DNA of 64,000 nucleotides from Actinophytocola sp963729115 (GTDB lineage: Bacteria > Actinomycetota > Actinomycetes > Mycobacteriales > Pseudonocardiaceae). The stretch covers positions 109,060 to 173,059 of the forward strand of contig CAVSMR010000018.1 in the NCBI GenBank assembly GCA_963729115.1, read 5' to 3'. The position numbers were made by a program, and so were the translations under genes. A model generated the notes under the pieces. It was not told where the DNA came from and did not search any database. It worked only from the letters and a program-made list of their open reading frames with translations. Shown here in pieces: positions 39,520 to 48,374 of this stretch (position 1 is the first letter of the stretch; every line of letters starts with the position of its first letter).

Positions 39520-40991
39520 CAGGTGACCGGGCGGGCCGACCAGTGCAGCGGGTCCGGACGCACGAGCGACACCGCCGCGAGCACGGACCCGGCGATCGCC
39601 AGGAAGATCCACGGCCACGCGTACAGCAGCTGCTCGCCGTCCGCCGAGTACGGGGCCACCATGAACGCCGAGACCCCGACGAACACCGCCAGCTGGCGCG
39701 GTTTCCACGCGAGCCCGGCCGCCAGCGCGAGCCCCCAGGTCAGGTACCACGGCAGCATCGTCGCCGACAGCAGCGCCACCGCGAACAGCGCGATCGCCGC
39801 GCGGCGTACCGCGTCCGGGCCGCCGTCGCGCGCCCGCCACCACTGGCGCACGAGGATCACCACGAGGACGGACAGGCCGATGAGCCGGGTGATCGTGACG
39901 ACCCAGTCCACCGGCACCTGGATCGCCAGGCCGATGAGGCCGTGCAGGATCTCCCCCGCGGCGGTCGGCGGCGACAGCCAGTTCACCAGCCGTGAGGACG
40001 CGTTGATCATCGTGACCCAGCCCAGGTTCACCCCGGACAGCACGGTCACCGCCGCGAACACCGCCGCGAACACGACCACCGCACCGGCGCACGCCCGCGC
40101 GAAGCTCCGCCAGCGCGTGGCCGGCAGGTGCCCGGCCCACACCCAGACCAGGAACGGCAGCGCCACCAGCGCGCTCGCCTTCACCGCCACCGCCAGCGTC
40201 ACCAGCGCGAACCCGCCGACGTGGCGCCCGTCGAGCACGAGCAGCGTGCCCGCGGCGAGGAAGCCGATCATCAGCAGGTCGTTGTGCGGGCCGCCCACCA
40301 GGTGCACGACCGTCAGCGGGCCGGCGATCAGCATCCACGCCGCGACCGGCAGCCGGCCCCCGAGGTGTCGCGTCAGCCCGGGCAGTGCCCACACCAGCAG
40401 GCCCAGCCCGGCGAGCTGCACCAGCCGGGTCAGCAGCACGCCCGCCACGACGTGCGTGCCGGTCAGCCACACGACGCCCTTGGCCAGCAGGATGAACAGC
40501 GGCCCGTACGGCGCCGGCTGGTCCTGCCAGAACGGGTGCACGTTCTCGATGAGCGCCGACGAGCTCAGCACGTTGGGGCCCACGACGTACGGGTCGTGAC
40601 CGGCCAGCGCGATCGCACCCTGCGCCAGGTAGGAGTACACGTCGCGGGTGAACATCGCGGGTGCGAGCAGCATCGGCGCCATCCAGCACGCCGCCGCGAC
40701 GAGCACCTGCCGGGTCCGCACCCGGCCCGCGATCACCAGCCGGCCCAGCCGCACCCACGCCCACACCAGCAGCGCGAACCCGGCGAGCACCACGACGGTG
40801 GCGAGCATCTTCCCGTGCCCGTAGCGCAGCCACGCGAGGGGGCCGTCCGCCATGACCGGGTCGTCGAGCGCGCCCGCGGCCGCGCCCATGCCGCCCGCCA
40901 GCAACAGCACCGAGCCGATCGTGCCGAGCACGATCGAGCGTCTCGGACCACTGGCCCGCTCCGGCGCGGCGGCCTCGGCGGCGGTACTCAC
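39519..40991 (-). CDS. MptB-like polyprenol-phosphomannose mannosyltransferase, copy 2
   Basis: A GT-C membrane enzyme of 490 residues with about 12 hydrophobic segments. MptB proteins add alpha-1,6-mannose to growing lipomannan/arabinomannan backbones from polyprenyl-phosphomannose on the outer membrane face. The first large loop carries FTRDVYSYLAQG, with the Asp expected for catalysis, and PAPYGPLFILLAKG and GGPHNDLLMIGFLAAG repeat in its neighbour. GTG 40991 is preceded by GGGGGAG; a TTG at 41033 overlapping the copy 1 stop is the alternative. It is a tandem paralogue of the next gene. Confidence 0.85.
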   Translation of the reverse strand: MSTAAEAAAPERASGPRRSIVLGTIGSVLLLAGGMGAAAGALDDPVMADGPLAWLRYGHGKMLATVVVLAGFALLVWAWVRLGRLVIAGRVRTRQVLVAAACWMAPMLLAPAMFTRDVYSYLAQGAIALAGHDPYVVGPNVLSSSALIENVHPFWQDQPAPYGPLFILLAKGVVWLTGTHVVAGVLLTRLVQLAGLGLLVWALPGLTRHLGGRLPVAAWMLIAGPLTVVHLVGGPHNDLLMIGFLAAGTLLVLDGRHVGGFALVTLAVAVKASALVALPFLVWVWAGHLPATRWRSFARACAGAVVVFAAVFAAVTVLSGVNLGWVTMINASSRLVNWLSPPTAAGEILHGLIGLAIQVPVDWVVTITRLIGLSVLVVILVRQWWRARDGGPDAVRRAAIALFAVALLSATMLPWYLTWGLALAAGLAWKPRQLAVFVGVSAFMVAPYSADGEQLLYAWPWIFLAIAGSVLAAVSLVRPDPLHWSARPVT

Positions 40992-41029
40992 GGTCTCGGC
41001 TCCCCCGGGTGCGGCTTCGGTGCCGGTGC

Positions 41030-42580
41030 TCAACGCGCCATTCCGACCGGCGTGAACGGCTCGTCGAGGCTGTCCGGGCCGAACACCTTCAGCGGGTCCG
41101 GCCGCAGCAGCGACACGCCGGCCAGCACCGACACGCCGACGGCGAGCGCGATGAACAGCCAGTTGTAGAGCAGGTCGTCGCCGGCCGGGGTGTAGGTCAG
41201 CACCAGGAACACCGCGAGCGTCACCTGCACGGAGAGCTGGCGGCGCTGCCAGGGCAGCGCGGCGGCGAGCATGAAGCCCCAGGTGAGGTACCACGGCAGC
41301 GTCGCGGGCGAGAGGATCGCGACGACCACCAGCGCGAGCGCCGCGCGCTTGACCGCCTCCGCGCCGCCGTCCCGGGCCCGCCACCACTGCTTGACCAGGA
41401 TGACGAGCATCAGGACGCCGCCGATGATGCGGAGCGTGTTGACGAAGTAGACCTTGGGCGTGTCGAACACCAGGCCGACCACGCCGTGGATGAACTCGCC
41501 GACACCGGTCGGCAGCGACAGCCAGTTGACGATCGCGGTCGGCGCGTCGAGCGCGGCGATCCAGCCCAGGTCCACCCCGGACACGAGCGTCGCCGCGGCG
41601 AACGTGACGAGGAAGATCCCGATCGAGCACGCGCACGCGCGGACGAAGTTGCGCCAGCGCGTGGAGGACAGGTGCCCGGCCCACACCCAGACCAGGAACG
41701 GCAGCGCCACCGCCGCGGTCGCCTTCACCGCGACCGCCATCGTCAGGGCCACCATGCCGAGCACGTGTCGCCGGTCGAGCATCAGCGCGGTGCCCGCGGC
41801 GAGGAAGCCGACCATCAGCAGGTCGTTGTGCGGCCCGCCGATCAGGTGCACGACGGTCATCGGGCCGGCGATCGCGAGCCACAGCGCCACCGGCAGCCGC
41901 CCGCCGAGGTGGCGCACCAGCGTGGGCATCGCCCACAGCAGCAGCCCGACGCCGATCACGAGACCGAGGCGCATGAGCAGCACGCCCGCGATCATGTTCG
42001 TGCCGGTCACCGCGATGACGCCCTTGGCCAGCAGGATGAACAGCGGCCCGTACGGCGCCGGCGTGCTCTGCCAGAACGCGTCGACGTTGGCCACGACGGG
42101 GTCGACCTCGAGGTTGCCCGGGCCGACCGTGAACGGGTCGAACCCGTGCAGCGGCAGGGTGCCGTAGGCGATGTAGAGGTAGGCGTCGCGGCTGAACACC
42201 GGCGGCGAGAACAGCATCGGCACGATCCAGCAGGTCGCCGCGGCGAGCACCGCCCGCGAGCCGACCCGTCCGGCCAGCACGTGCCGGCCCAGCCGCACCC
42301 ACGCCCACACCACCAGCAGGAATCCGATGTAGAGGATGACCGTGGCCAGCATCCGCCCGTGGCCGTACCGGATCCACGACATCGCGCTGCGGCCGAGCAC
42401 CGGGTCCTGGGCCAGGATCGCTCCCGCGCCGAGCGCGCTGACCAGGATCAGCAGGCTGCCGATCGTGCCGAGCGCGATCGTGCGCACCGGCATCGGGTGC
42501 GTGCGCACACCGGGGTGCGCGTCTGTCGCGTCAACGGTGGTCACGGGAGTCCCGGCGGTCGGGTCGGCGGTGGTGAACAT
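41030..42580 (-). CDS. MptB-like polyprenol-phosphomannose mannosyltransferase, copy 1
   Basis: A 516-residue paralogue of the following gene with the same topology: FSRDAYLYIAYG in the first outer loop, PAPYGPLFILLAKG, GGPHNDLLMVGFLAAG and LPWYLTWG. The shared blocks are nearly unchanged while the loops around residues 130-150 and 280-330 differ, so the two may act at different mannan positions or lengths. The donor would come from Ppm1 at 2 kb. It is the first gene of a transcript continuing through copy 2 and the acetyltransferase. Confidence 0.85.
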   Translation of the reverse strand: MFTTADPTAGTPVTTVDATDAHPGVRTHPMPVRTIALGTIGSLLILVSALGAGAILAQDPVLGRSAMSWIRYGHGRMLATVILYIGFLLVVWAWVRLGRHVLAGRVGSRAVLAAATCWIVPMLFSPPVFSRDAYLYIAYGTLPLHGFDPFTVGPGNLEVDPVVANVDAFWQSTPAPYGPLFILLAKGVIAVTGTNMIAGVLLMRLGLVIGVGLLLWAMPTLVRHLGGRLPVALWLAIAGPMTVVHLIGGPHNDLLMVGFLAAGTALMLDRRHVLGMVALTMAVAVKATAAVALPFLVWVWAGHLSSTRWRNFVRACACSIGIFLVTFAAATLVSGVDLGWIAALDAPTAIVNWLSLPTGVGEFIHGVVGLVFDTPKVYFVNTLRIIGGVLMLVILVKQWWRARDGGAEAVKRAALALVVVAILSPATLPWYLTWGFMLAAALPWQRRQLSVQVTLAVFLVLTYTPAGDDLLYNWLFIALAVGVSVLAGVSLLRPDPLKVFGPDSLDEPFTPVGMAR

Positions 42581-42687
42581 GGCGGTCTGAGATTACACAG
42601 GGACGCTGGTCTGTTTGCCGCAACGGGCCCTTTCGGGGCACCCGGCGTGCCAGGCGCGACACCAGCGGTAGTGATCAAGCCTAGCGG

Positions 42688-44337
42688 TCAGGCCTCCGAC
42701 GGCTGCGTGGTGGGCAGGGCGGCCAGCAGTGAGCGGGTGTAGTCGTGCTTCGGGTCGCGCAGCACCTCGTCCACCGGGCCCACCTCGACCAGCTCGCCGC
42801 GGTACATCACGGCCACCCGGTCGGCGATGTTCCACGCCAGGCCGAGGTCGTGCGTGATCACCAGCGCGGCGAGGTCCAGCTTGGCGCGCAGCCGCAGCAG
42901 CAGCGCCAGGATCTCCCCGCGCACCGACGCGTCCAGCGAGGCCACCGGCTCGTCGGCGACCAGCAGCCGCGGTTCCAGCGCGAGCGCGCCGGCGATCACC
43001 ACGCGCTGCCGCTGCCCACCGGAGAGCTGGTGTGGCAGCAGCGGCATGTACTCCTCGGGCGGGCGCAGCTCGGCCGCTTCGAGCGCGGCGGCCACGAGCT
43101 CCCGCTCCTCGCCGGCGACGCGGTGGATCCGCAGCCCCTCCGCGACCGACTCGTAGACCGAGTGCCGCGGGTTGAGCGCGCTCGACGGGTCCTGCAGGAC
43201 GAGCTGCACCTGCCGGCGGTAGGCCTTCAGCGCGCGAGCCGACCTCGGCACCGGCGTGCCCTCGTAGACGACCTGCCCGCTCGTCGGTTCCTGCAGGCCC
43301 AGGATCGTGCGGGCGAGCGTCGTCTTGCCCGACCCGGACTGGCCCACCAGCGCGACGATCTCCCCCGCCCGCACCTCGAGGTCCACGCCCGCGACGGCGT
43401 GGGTCACCGGGCCGCGCCCGGCGAACGTCACCCGCAGGTCCGCGGTCCGCAGCAGCGGCTCGCCGGTGCGGGGCGCCTCGGCCACGGGCGGTTCGGGCAG
43501 GCCCAGCGGGCTGCTCGTGGCCGGCGCGTAGCGGTACTCCGGGTCGCCGACCGTCGGGAACGCCGCGGCCAGCGCCTTCGTGTGCGCGTGCTGCGGCTCG
43601 GCGATGACCGACGCCGCGCGGCCCTCCTCCACGATCCGGCCCTCGTACATCACCGCGAGCCGCTCGCAGGTCGAGGCCAGCACGGCGAGGTCGTGGCTGA
43701 TCATGATCAGCCCGATGTCCTGCTGGGCGACCAGGTTCGTCATCAGGTCGAGCACCTGGGCCTGGACGATCACGTCGAGCGCGGTGGTCGGCTCGTCGGC
43801 GACGATCAGCCGCGGCTCGCACGCCAGCGCCATCGCGATCATCACGCGCTGCTTCTGCCCGCCCGACAGCTCGTGCGGGTACGCCGCCGCCTTGGCCGCG
43901 GGCAGCTCGACCTGCTCGAGCAGCCCGGTCACCCGCGTGCGCAGCTGCGCGGACGAGGGCTGGGTGTCGCTGTGCAGCAGGATCGGCTCGGCGATCTGGT
44001 CGAACACCCGCCGCACCGGGTTCAGCGCGTGCATCGCGCCCTGGAACACGATCGCGGCGGACGTCCAGCGCACCGCGCGCAGCCGGCCCCACTTCATCGT
44101 GCGGACGTCCTCGCCCTCGAGCAGGATCTCGCCGCCGATCTCCGCCGACACGGGCAGCAGGCGCAATACCGACATCGCGAGCGTCGACTTGCCGCAGCCC
44201 GACTCCCCCGCCAGGCCCAGCGTCTCGCCCGCGGACAGGGTGAGGTCCACCCCGCGCACGGCCTCGACGTCCCGCGTCCCGCTCCGGTAGCGAACGCTCA
44301 GCTCCCGCAGCTCCAGCAGCGGCGCCTTCTCCTCCAC
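42688..44337 (-). CDS. Peptide ABC importer, fused DppD-DppF ATPases
   Basis: A 549-residue protein with two complete nucleotide-binding domains: the first has Walker A GESGCGKST, signature LSGGQKQR and IVADEPTTALD; the second has GQSGSGKTT, LSGGQRQR and LVADEPVASLD. Each also has the long oligopeptide-type C-terminal piece (HAHTKALAAAFP; HDYTRSLLAALP). This is the one-gene form of DppD-DppF. The GTG start is 3 bases from the DppC-type permease stop. It energises import of peptides bound by the SBP at 46.4 kb. Confidence 0.92.
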   Translation of the reverse strand: MEEKAPLLELRELSVRYRSGTRDVEAVRGVDLTLSAGETLGLAGESGCGKSTLAMSVLRLLPVSAEIGGEILLEGEDVRTMKWGRLRAVRWTSAAIVFQGAMHALNPVRRVFDQIAEPILLHSDTQPSSAQLRTRVTGLLEQVELPAAKAAAYPHELSGGQKQRVMIAMALACEPRLIVADEPTTALDVIVQAQVLDLMTNLVAQQDIGLIMISHDLAVLASTCERLAVMYEGRIVEEGRAASVIAEPQHAHTKALAAAFPTVGDPEYRYAPATSSPLGLPEPPVAEAPRTGEPLLRTADLRVTFAGRGPVTHAVAGVDLEVRAGEIVALVGQSGSGKTTLARTILGLQEPTSGQVVYEGTPVPRSARALKAYRRQVQLVLQDPSSALNPRHSVYESVAEGLRIHRVAGEERELVAAALEAAELRPPEEYMPLLPHQLSGGQRQRVVIAGALALEPRLLVADEPVASLDASVRGEILALLLRLRAKLDLAALVITHDLGLAWNIADRVAVMYRGELVEVGPVDEVLRDPKHDYTRSLLAALPTTQPSEA

Positions 44338-44340
44338 CGC

Positions 44341-45243
44341 TCAGCCCTCCCGCAACCGTGGGTTCAGCACCGTCTCCAGCGCCCGCCCGCACATGGTGAA
44401 CGCCAGCACGACTACGCCGATCGCGATGCCCGGTGGCAGCAGGTACCACCAGGCGCCCGCGATCACCGCGCTGCCCACCCACGCGTCGTGCAGCATCGTC
44501 CCCCAGGACGGCCGCATCGGGTCCGGGTCGCCCAGGCCGAGGAAGGACAGGGTCGACTCGGCCACGATCGCGCTGCCCACCGCGAGCGTGGTGTTGACGA
44601 ACACCAGCGGCAGCACCGCGGGCAGCACGTGCTTGGTGATCACGTGCAGGTGCCCGGCGCCGAGCGCCCGCGACCGCTCGATGTACGGGCGCGCCTCGAT
44701 CGTCAGCGTCTGCGCGCGCACCAGCCGGGCCGCGGTCGGCCACGACGTCAGCCCGATCGCCAGGATGATCGTGCCGATGCCGGGCAGCAGCACCGTCGAC
44801 AGCGCGATCGCGAGCACGAGGGACGGCAGCACCAGGAAGAAGTCGGTGATCCGCATCAGGGTCGCGGACGTCCAGCGGCCGTAGTGCGCGGCCACGATGC
44901 CGATGACCGTGCCGATCGCGATCGAGAGCAGCGTGGCGACGAAGCCGACGAGCAGCGAGGTGCGCGCGCCCCACAGCGTCAGCAGCAGCACCGAGCGGCC
45001 GCTCTTGTCGGTACCCAGCCAGAACTCCGAGCTCGGCGGATCCATCGGGCCGCCGGTCGCGTTGGTGACGTCCAGGTCCTCCTGGTCGGTGAGCACCGGC
45101 GCGAGCAGGGCCAGCAGCACGATGAGCCCGAGCAGGCAGAGCCCGACCAGGCCGCTGCGCTGCTTGGCGAACTCGCGCCACCCGGCGGCGAACGCCGCGC
45201 CGCGCCGCCGCCAGGCCAGGCTCCGGGGGGACGGCGCGGTCAT
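44341..45243 (-). CDS. Peptide ABC importer permease, DppC type
   Basis: The 300-residue permease has a cytoplasmic N-terminus, one membrane helix, the OppC N-terminal domain (LGTDKSGRSVLLLTLWGARTSL) and the BPD transmembrane domain with the EAA-type coupling loop (RSRALGAGHLHVITKHVLP). Its ATG overlaps the DppB-type stop (ATGA) and the ATPase gene follows at once, so the three are one operon. It pairs with DppB as the translocation pore. Confidence 0.92.
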   Translation of the reverse strand: MTAPSPRSLAWRRRGAAFAAGWREFAKQRSGLVGLCLLGLIVLLALLAPVLTDQEDLDVTNATGGPMDPPSSEFWLGTDKSGRSVLLLTLWGARTSLLVGFVATLLSIAIGTVIGIVAAHYGRWTSATLMRITDFFLVLPSLVLAIALSTVLLPGIGTIILAIGLTSWPTAARLVRAQTLTIEARPYIERSRALGAGHLHVITKHVLPAVLPLVFVNTTLAVGSAIVAESTLSFLGLGDPDPMRPSWGTMLHDAWVGSAVIAGAWWYLLPPGIAIGVVVLAFTMCGRALETVLNPRLREG

Positions 45244-46265
45244 GAGGCACGCACCCGCGGGTCGAGCACGCGGTACAGGATGTCCGCGAGCACGTTCATG
45301 GTGATCACCGCGCCGGCCAGCACGATGAACGTGCCCTGCAGCAGCGGCAGGTCCCGGTTCGACAGCGCGTCGTAGGTGAGCAGGCCCAGGCCGGGCCAGG
45401 TGAACACGGTCTCGGTCGTGACCGCGCCCGCGATCACGAAGCCGAGGTGCAGGAACACGAGCGTGACCGTCGGCAGCAGCGCGTTGGGCACCGCGTGCCG
45501 GCGGCGTACGAGGTCGTCGCGCAGGCCCTTGGCGCGGGCCGTGGTGAGGTAGTCCGCACCCATCTCCTCGATCAGCGAGGAGCGCATGACCAGCTGGTAC
45601 TGCGCGTAGATGACGGCGACGAGGGTGATCGTCGGCAGCACCATGTGGTGCGCGACGCTCAGTGCCTGGGACAGGAAGTCCGGCGGGGTGTCGGAGTCGA
45701 CGATCCCGGAGGTCGGGAACACGCCGCCGGCGGCGCCGAGCAGCAGCATGCCGAGCCAGAACGTCGGCGTGGACCACAGGGTCAGCGCCACGCCGGTGGA
45801 GACCCGGTCGAACCGGCTCCCCCGCTGCCACGCCGAGCGGGTACCCAGCCACAGGCCCAGCAGCACGGCCAGCGCCGTCGCCACGCCGACCAGCAGCACC
45901 GTCGGCCACAGCCGCTCGCCGATCTTCTGCAGCACCGGCACCCGGTAGATGTAGGAGTCGCCGAGGTCGCCGTGCAGCAGCTTCCAGACGTAGTCCAGGA
46001 ACTGCTGGTAGAGCGGGTCGTCGAGGCCCAGCTGGCGCTCCAGCGCCGCCATCTGCTCCGGGGCCGCGGGCCGGCCGCGGAACATCGTCTGGATGATGTC
46101 GCCGGGCAGCACCCGGAACAGCAGGAAGCCCAGCACGATCACCAGTGCCAGGCTGATCAGGCCGCCACCGATCTTCGTCAGCACGTAGCGGAGGGCTCCG
46201 CCACCACGGGTGGGTGGCGGAGCCTCCGCGAGTGCCTCCTCGGTGGGGTTGAGGATGTCGGACAC
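45240..46265 (-). CDS. Peptide ABC importer permease, DppB type
   Basis: A 341-residue permease: membrane helix near 33-52, the FRVLPGDIIQTMFRGRPA opening typical of DppB/OppB, and the EAA coupling loop TARAKGLRDDLVRRRHAVPNALLP. I chose GTG 46265, with GGGGAGG upstream. It is the first membrane gene after the SBP and a hairpin lies between them, so it is probably made at lower level than the SBP. Confidence 0.92.
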   Translation of the reverse strand: MSDILNPTEEALAEAPPPTRGGGALRYVLTKIGGGLISLALVIVLGFLLFRVLPGDIIQTMFRGRPAAPEQMAALERQLGLDDPLYQQFLDYVWKLLHGDLGDSYIYRVPVLQKIGERLWPTVLLVGVATALAVLLGLWLGTRSAWQRGSRFDRVSTGVALTLWSTPTFWLGMLLLGAAGGVFPTSGIVDSDTPPDFLSQALSVAHHMVLPTITLVAVIYAQYQLVMRSSLIEEMGADYLTTARAKGLRDDLVRRRHAVPNALLPTVTLVFLHLGFVIAGAVTTETVFTWPGLGLLTYDALSNRDLPLLQGTFIVLAGAVITMNVLADILYRVLDPRVRAS

Positions 46266-46354
46266 CGAGCCGCCTCCCCGGAATTCAAAGTGTTGGTTGC
46301 GACCCAGCCGGTGGTCGCGCCTGGGCGGTCGATTGTGGCCGGGTGCCGTCACGG

Positions 46355-46389
46355 TCCCCTGAGGTCCCGTTGGTCGGGACCTCAGGGGA
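46355..46389 (-). terminator. Hairpin between SBP and permease genes
   Basis: TCCCCTGAGGTCCC (46355-46368) pairs perfectly with GGGACCTCAGGGGA (46376-46389) around a 7-base loop, 14 bases after the SBP stop. No T-tract follows. It can stop part of the transcription or protect the SBP message, giving more binding protein than permease, as is common in importer operons. Confidence 0.8.
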
Positions 46390-46402
46390 TCCGGGACAGG
46401 AG

Positions 46403-48283
46403 CTACTCGCGGTCTTCGGCGGTCTTGCGCCGGCTACGCGCGAACAGGAAGCCGCCGACGAGCAGGATCACCACGACGCCGCCGACGATGCCCAGGATCA
46501 GCCCGGTGTTGCTGCCGGAGTCCGCCGCCTCGCCGGTGCCCGCGCCGGAGGAGACCATCATGCCGTTCTCGTCGAACGTCGGGACCGGGCCCGCACCCTT
46601 GGGCGTGGCGCCGAGGTAGCCCCAGTAGCCCTGCTGGTTCATGATCACGCCCTTGTCCGCCGGCTGCAGCGGGAAGCCCTCGAACGCCTCCTTGCGGTAG
46701 GCCTCGAGCGCGTTGTCGTAGCCGAGGATGACCAGCGTCGCCTGGTCGTAGAGGCGCTCCTGCATCTGCTTGACGATGTCCGCCCGCTTGCCCGGGTCGA
46801 ACTCCTGGAGCTGCTGGGCGTAGAGGTCGTCGTACTCCTTGTCGCACAGGAACGAGTCCGGCGTGCTGCCCTTGCCCTCCGCGTTCGGCCGGTTCGAGCA
46901 CGTCTGCAGCGACAGCACGTAGTCCGGGTCCGGGTTGGCGTTCCAGCCGGAGAACGCGATGTCGAAGTCACCGCGCGTGGTGTCCTCGTTCACCTGGTCG
47001 TCCGAGCGGGGCTGCAGGGTGACGTTGATGCCGATGTCCTTCAGCCAGCCCTTGATGAACGGCCCGCCGACGTCGTCGAGGTTCGTATCGGTGTGCGCCA
47101 GCAGCCGCAGGTTCAGCGGCTTGCCCTGCTTGTCCACCCGGATCCCGTCCGCGCCCTTCCGGTACCCGGCTTCGTCGAGCATGCGGTTCGCCTCGTCGAG
47201 GTCGAAGTTCCGCTTGACGTCGTCGGGCGGGGACCACGCGTAGTCGGTGAACACCGGCGGGATGTAGCCCTTGGCCTCGTCGGCGTAGCCGCCCCACACC
47301 TTGTCCACCATCGTCTTCGAGTCGATCGCGGTGGCGATGGCCTGGCGCAGCTTGACGTCCTTGAGCGCCGGGTTGCCGTTGCCGATCGGCTTGCCGTCGC
47401 TCGTGGCCGCGCCCGGATTGATCACGATCTCGTTGAACCGGCGGTTCTGCGCGTTGTTGAGCGTGATGTCCGGGCTGTTCTCGAGCGCGTCGAACTGGGT
47501 CGGCGTCAGCCGGTTCACCAGGTCCACCTGCCCGCTCTGCAGCGCGGTCACCGCCGCGTCGGGGTTGCGGTAGTAGATGAAGTGCAGCTCGTCGATCTTG
47601 GGCGCGCCCCGCCAGTAGTCCTTGTTCGCCTTCATCTTGACGAACTGGGACTCCTTGAACTCCGTCACGGTGTACGGCCCGCTGCCGACCATCGGGAACT
47701 CCGGCTCGGCACCGATGTCGGACATCTTCGACCAGATGTGCTCGGGCACGATCGGGATGTCCAGCGCGAGCATCGTCGACAGCGGCACCTTGGTCTTGAT
47801 CACCAGCGTGTTGTCGTCGGTCGCCTCGACCGACTCCCACTCCTTGGTGTAGCTGCCGTTGGCCGTCGCCGCGGTCTCGTCGGTGAGCATCTTGTTGAAC
47901 GTGAACGCGGGATCCTTCGCGGTCACCGGCTCGCCGTCGGACCACTTCGCGCCCTTGCGCATGTGGAACGTCCAGGTGAGCTTGTCCTCGGAGGTCTCCC
48001 AGCTCTCCGCGAGGGAGGGCTTGGGCGTCTGGTCCTGCTGGCTGTAGACCGTGAGGTAGTCGAACTGGGTGCGCAGGATGTCGGTGCTCGTCCGGAAAAT
48101 GGCGATGAACGGGTTGAGCGAGTCGATCTCCTGCGTGACGCCGACCTTGAGGATCTTCGGCTGCTGTGCGTGCGCCGCCTGCGGGGCGGGCGCGGTCGAC
48201 GCGCCGGCCGGCACCGCGAAAGGCACCGTGACCAGGGCGGACACGAGAAGAGTGATACCGAGCGCGGCACGCCTCGATCTCAC
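46403..48283 (-). CDS. Peptide-binding protein (SBP_bac_5) with C-terminal membrane anchor
   Basis: A family 5 extracellular solute-binding protein of 626 residues. It starts with a cleavable signal peptide (about 1-35, no lipobox Cys) and the SBP domain (about 48-560; the family's DGEPVTAKDPAFTFNKM segment is present). Near the C-terminus is a Ser/Gly linker, one membrane helix (LILGIVGGVVVILLVGG) and a basic tail (RSRRK). Most Gram-positive peptide SBPs are lipoproteins; this one is held by its C-terminus. GTG 48283 follows AGGAAGAGG. It is divergent from the D-aminopeptidase gene. Confidence 0.92.
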   Translation of the reverse strand: MRSRRAALGITLLVSALVTVPFAVPAGASTAPAPQAAHAQQPKILKVGVTQEIDSLNPFIAIFRTSTDILRTQFDYLTVYSQQDQTPKPSLAESWETSEDKLTWTFHMRKGAKWSDGEPVTAKDPAFTFNKMLTDETAATANGSYTKEWESVEATDDNTLVIKTKVPLSTMLALDIPIVPEHIWSKMSDIGAEPEFPMVGSGPYTVTEFKESQFVKMKANKDYWRGAPKIDELHFIYYRNPDAAVTALQSGQVDLVNRLTPTQFDALENSPDITLNNAQNRRFNEIVINPGAATSDGKPIGNGNPALKDVKLRQAIATAIDSKTMVDKVWGGYADEAKGYIPPVFTDYAWSPPDDVKRNFDLDEANRMLDEAGYRKGADGIRVDKQGKPLNLRLLAHTDTNLDDVGGPFIKGWLKDIGINVTLQPRSDDQVNEDTTRGDFDIAFSGWNANPDPDYVLSLQTCSNRPNAEGKGSTPDSFLCDKEYDDLYAQQLQEFDPGKRADIVKQMQERLYDQATLVILGYDNALEAYRKEAFEGFPLQPADKGVIMNQQGYWGYLGATPKGAGPVPTFDENGMMVSSGAGTGEAADSGSNTGLILGIVGGVVVILLVGGFLFARSRRKTAEDRE

Positions 48284-48374
48284 GATGATCACCTCTTCCT
48301 GATGGTTGAGAGGAAGTAACCACCTATGGACCGAGAAAGTCAATCTGTGTCGGTGACGTCTACCAAGCCGTAAC

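Noticed and set aside
39519..41033. TTG 41033 as the start of MptB-like copy 2
   Set aside because: It overlaps the preceding stop, but GTG 40991 has a much better ribosome site; kept as an alternative only.
42593..45250. An 885-residue frame opposite the importer genes
   Set aside because: It is the shadow of the ATPase and permease genes, with Arg/Ala-rich composition and no motif.
48316..48344. TTGACT and GTTACT as promoter of the peptide SBP
   Set aside because: The -10 matches only half of the consensus and spacing is ambiguous.
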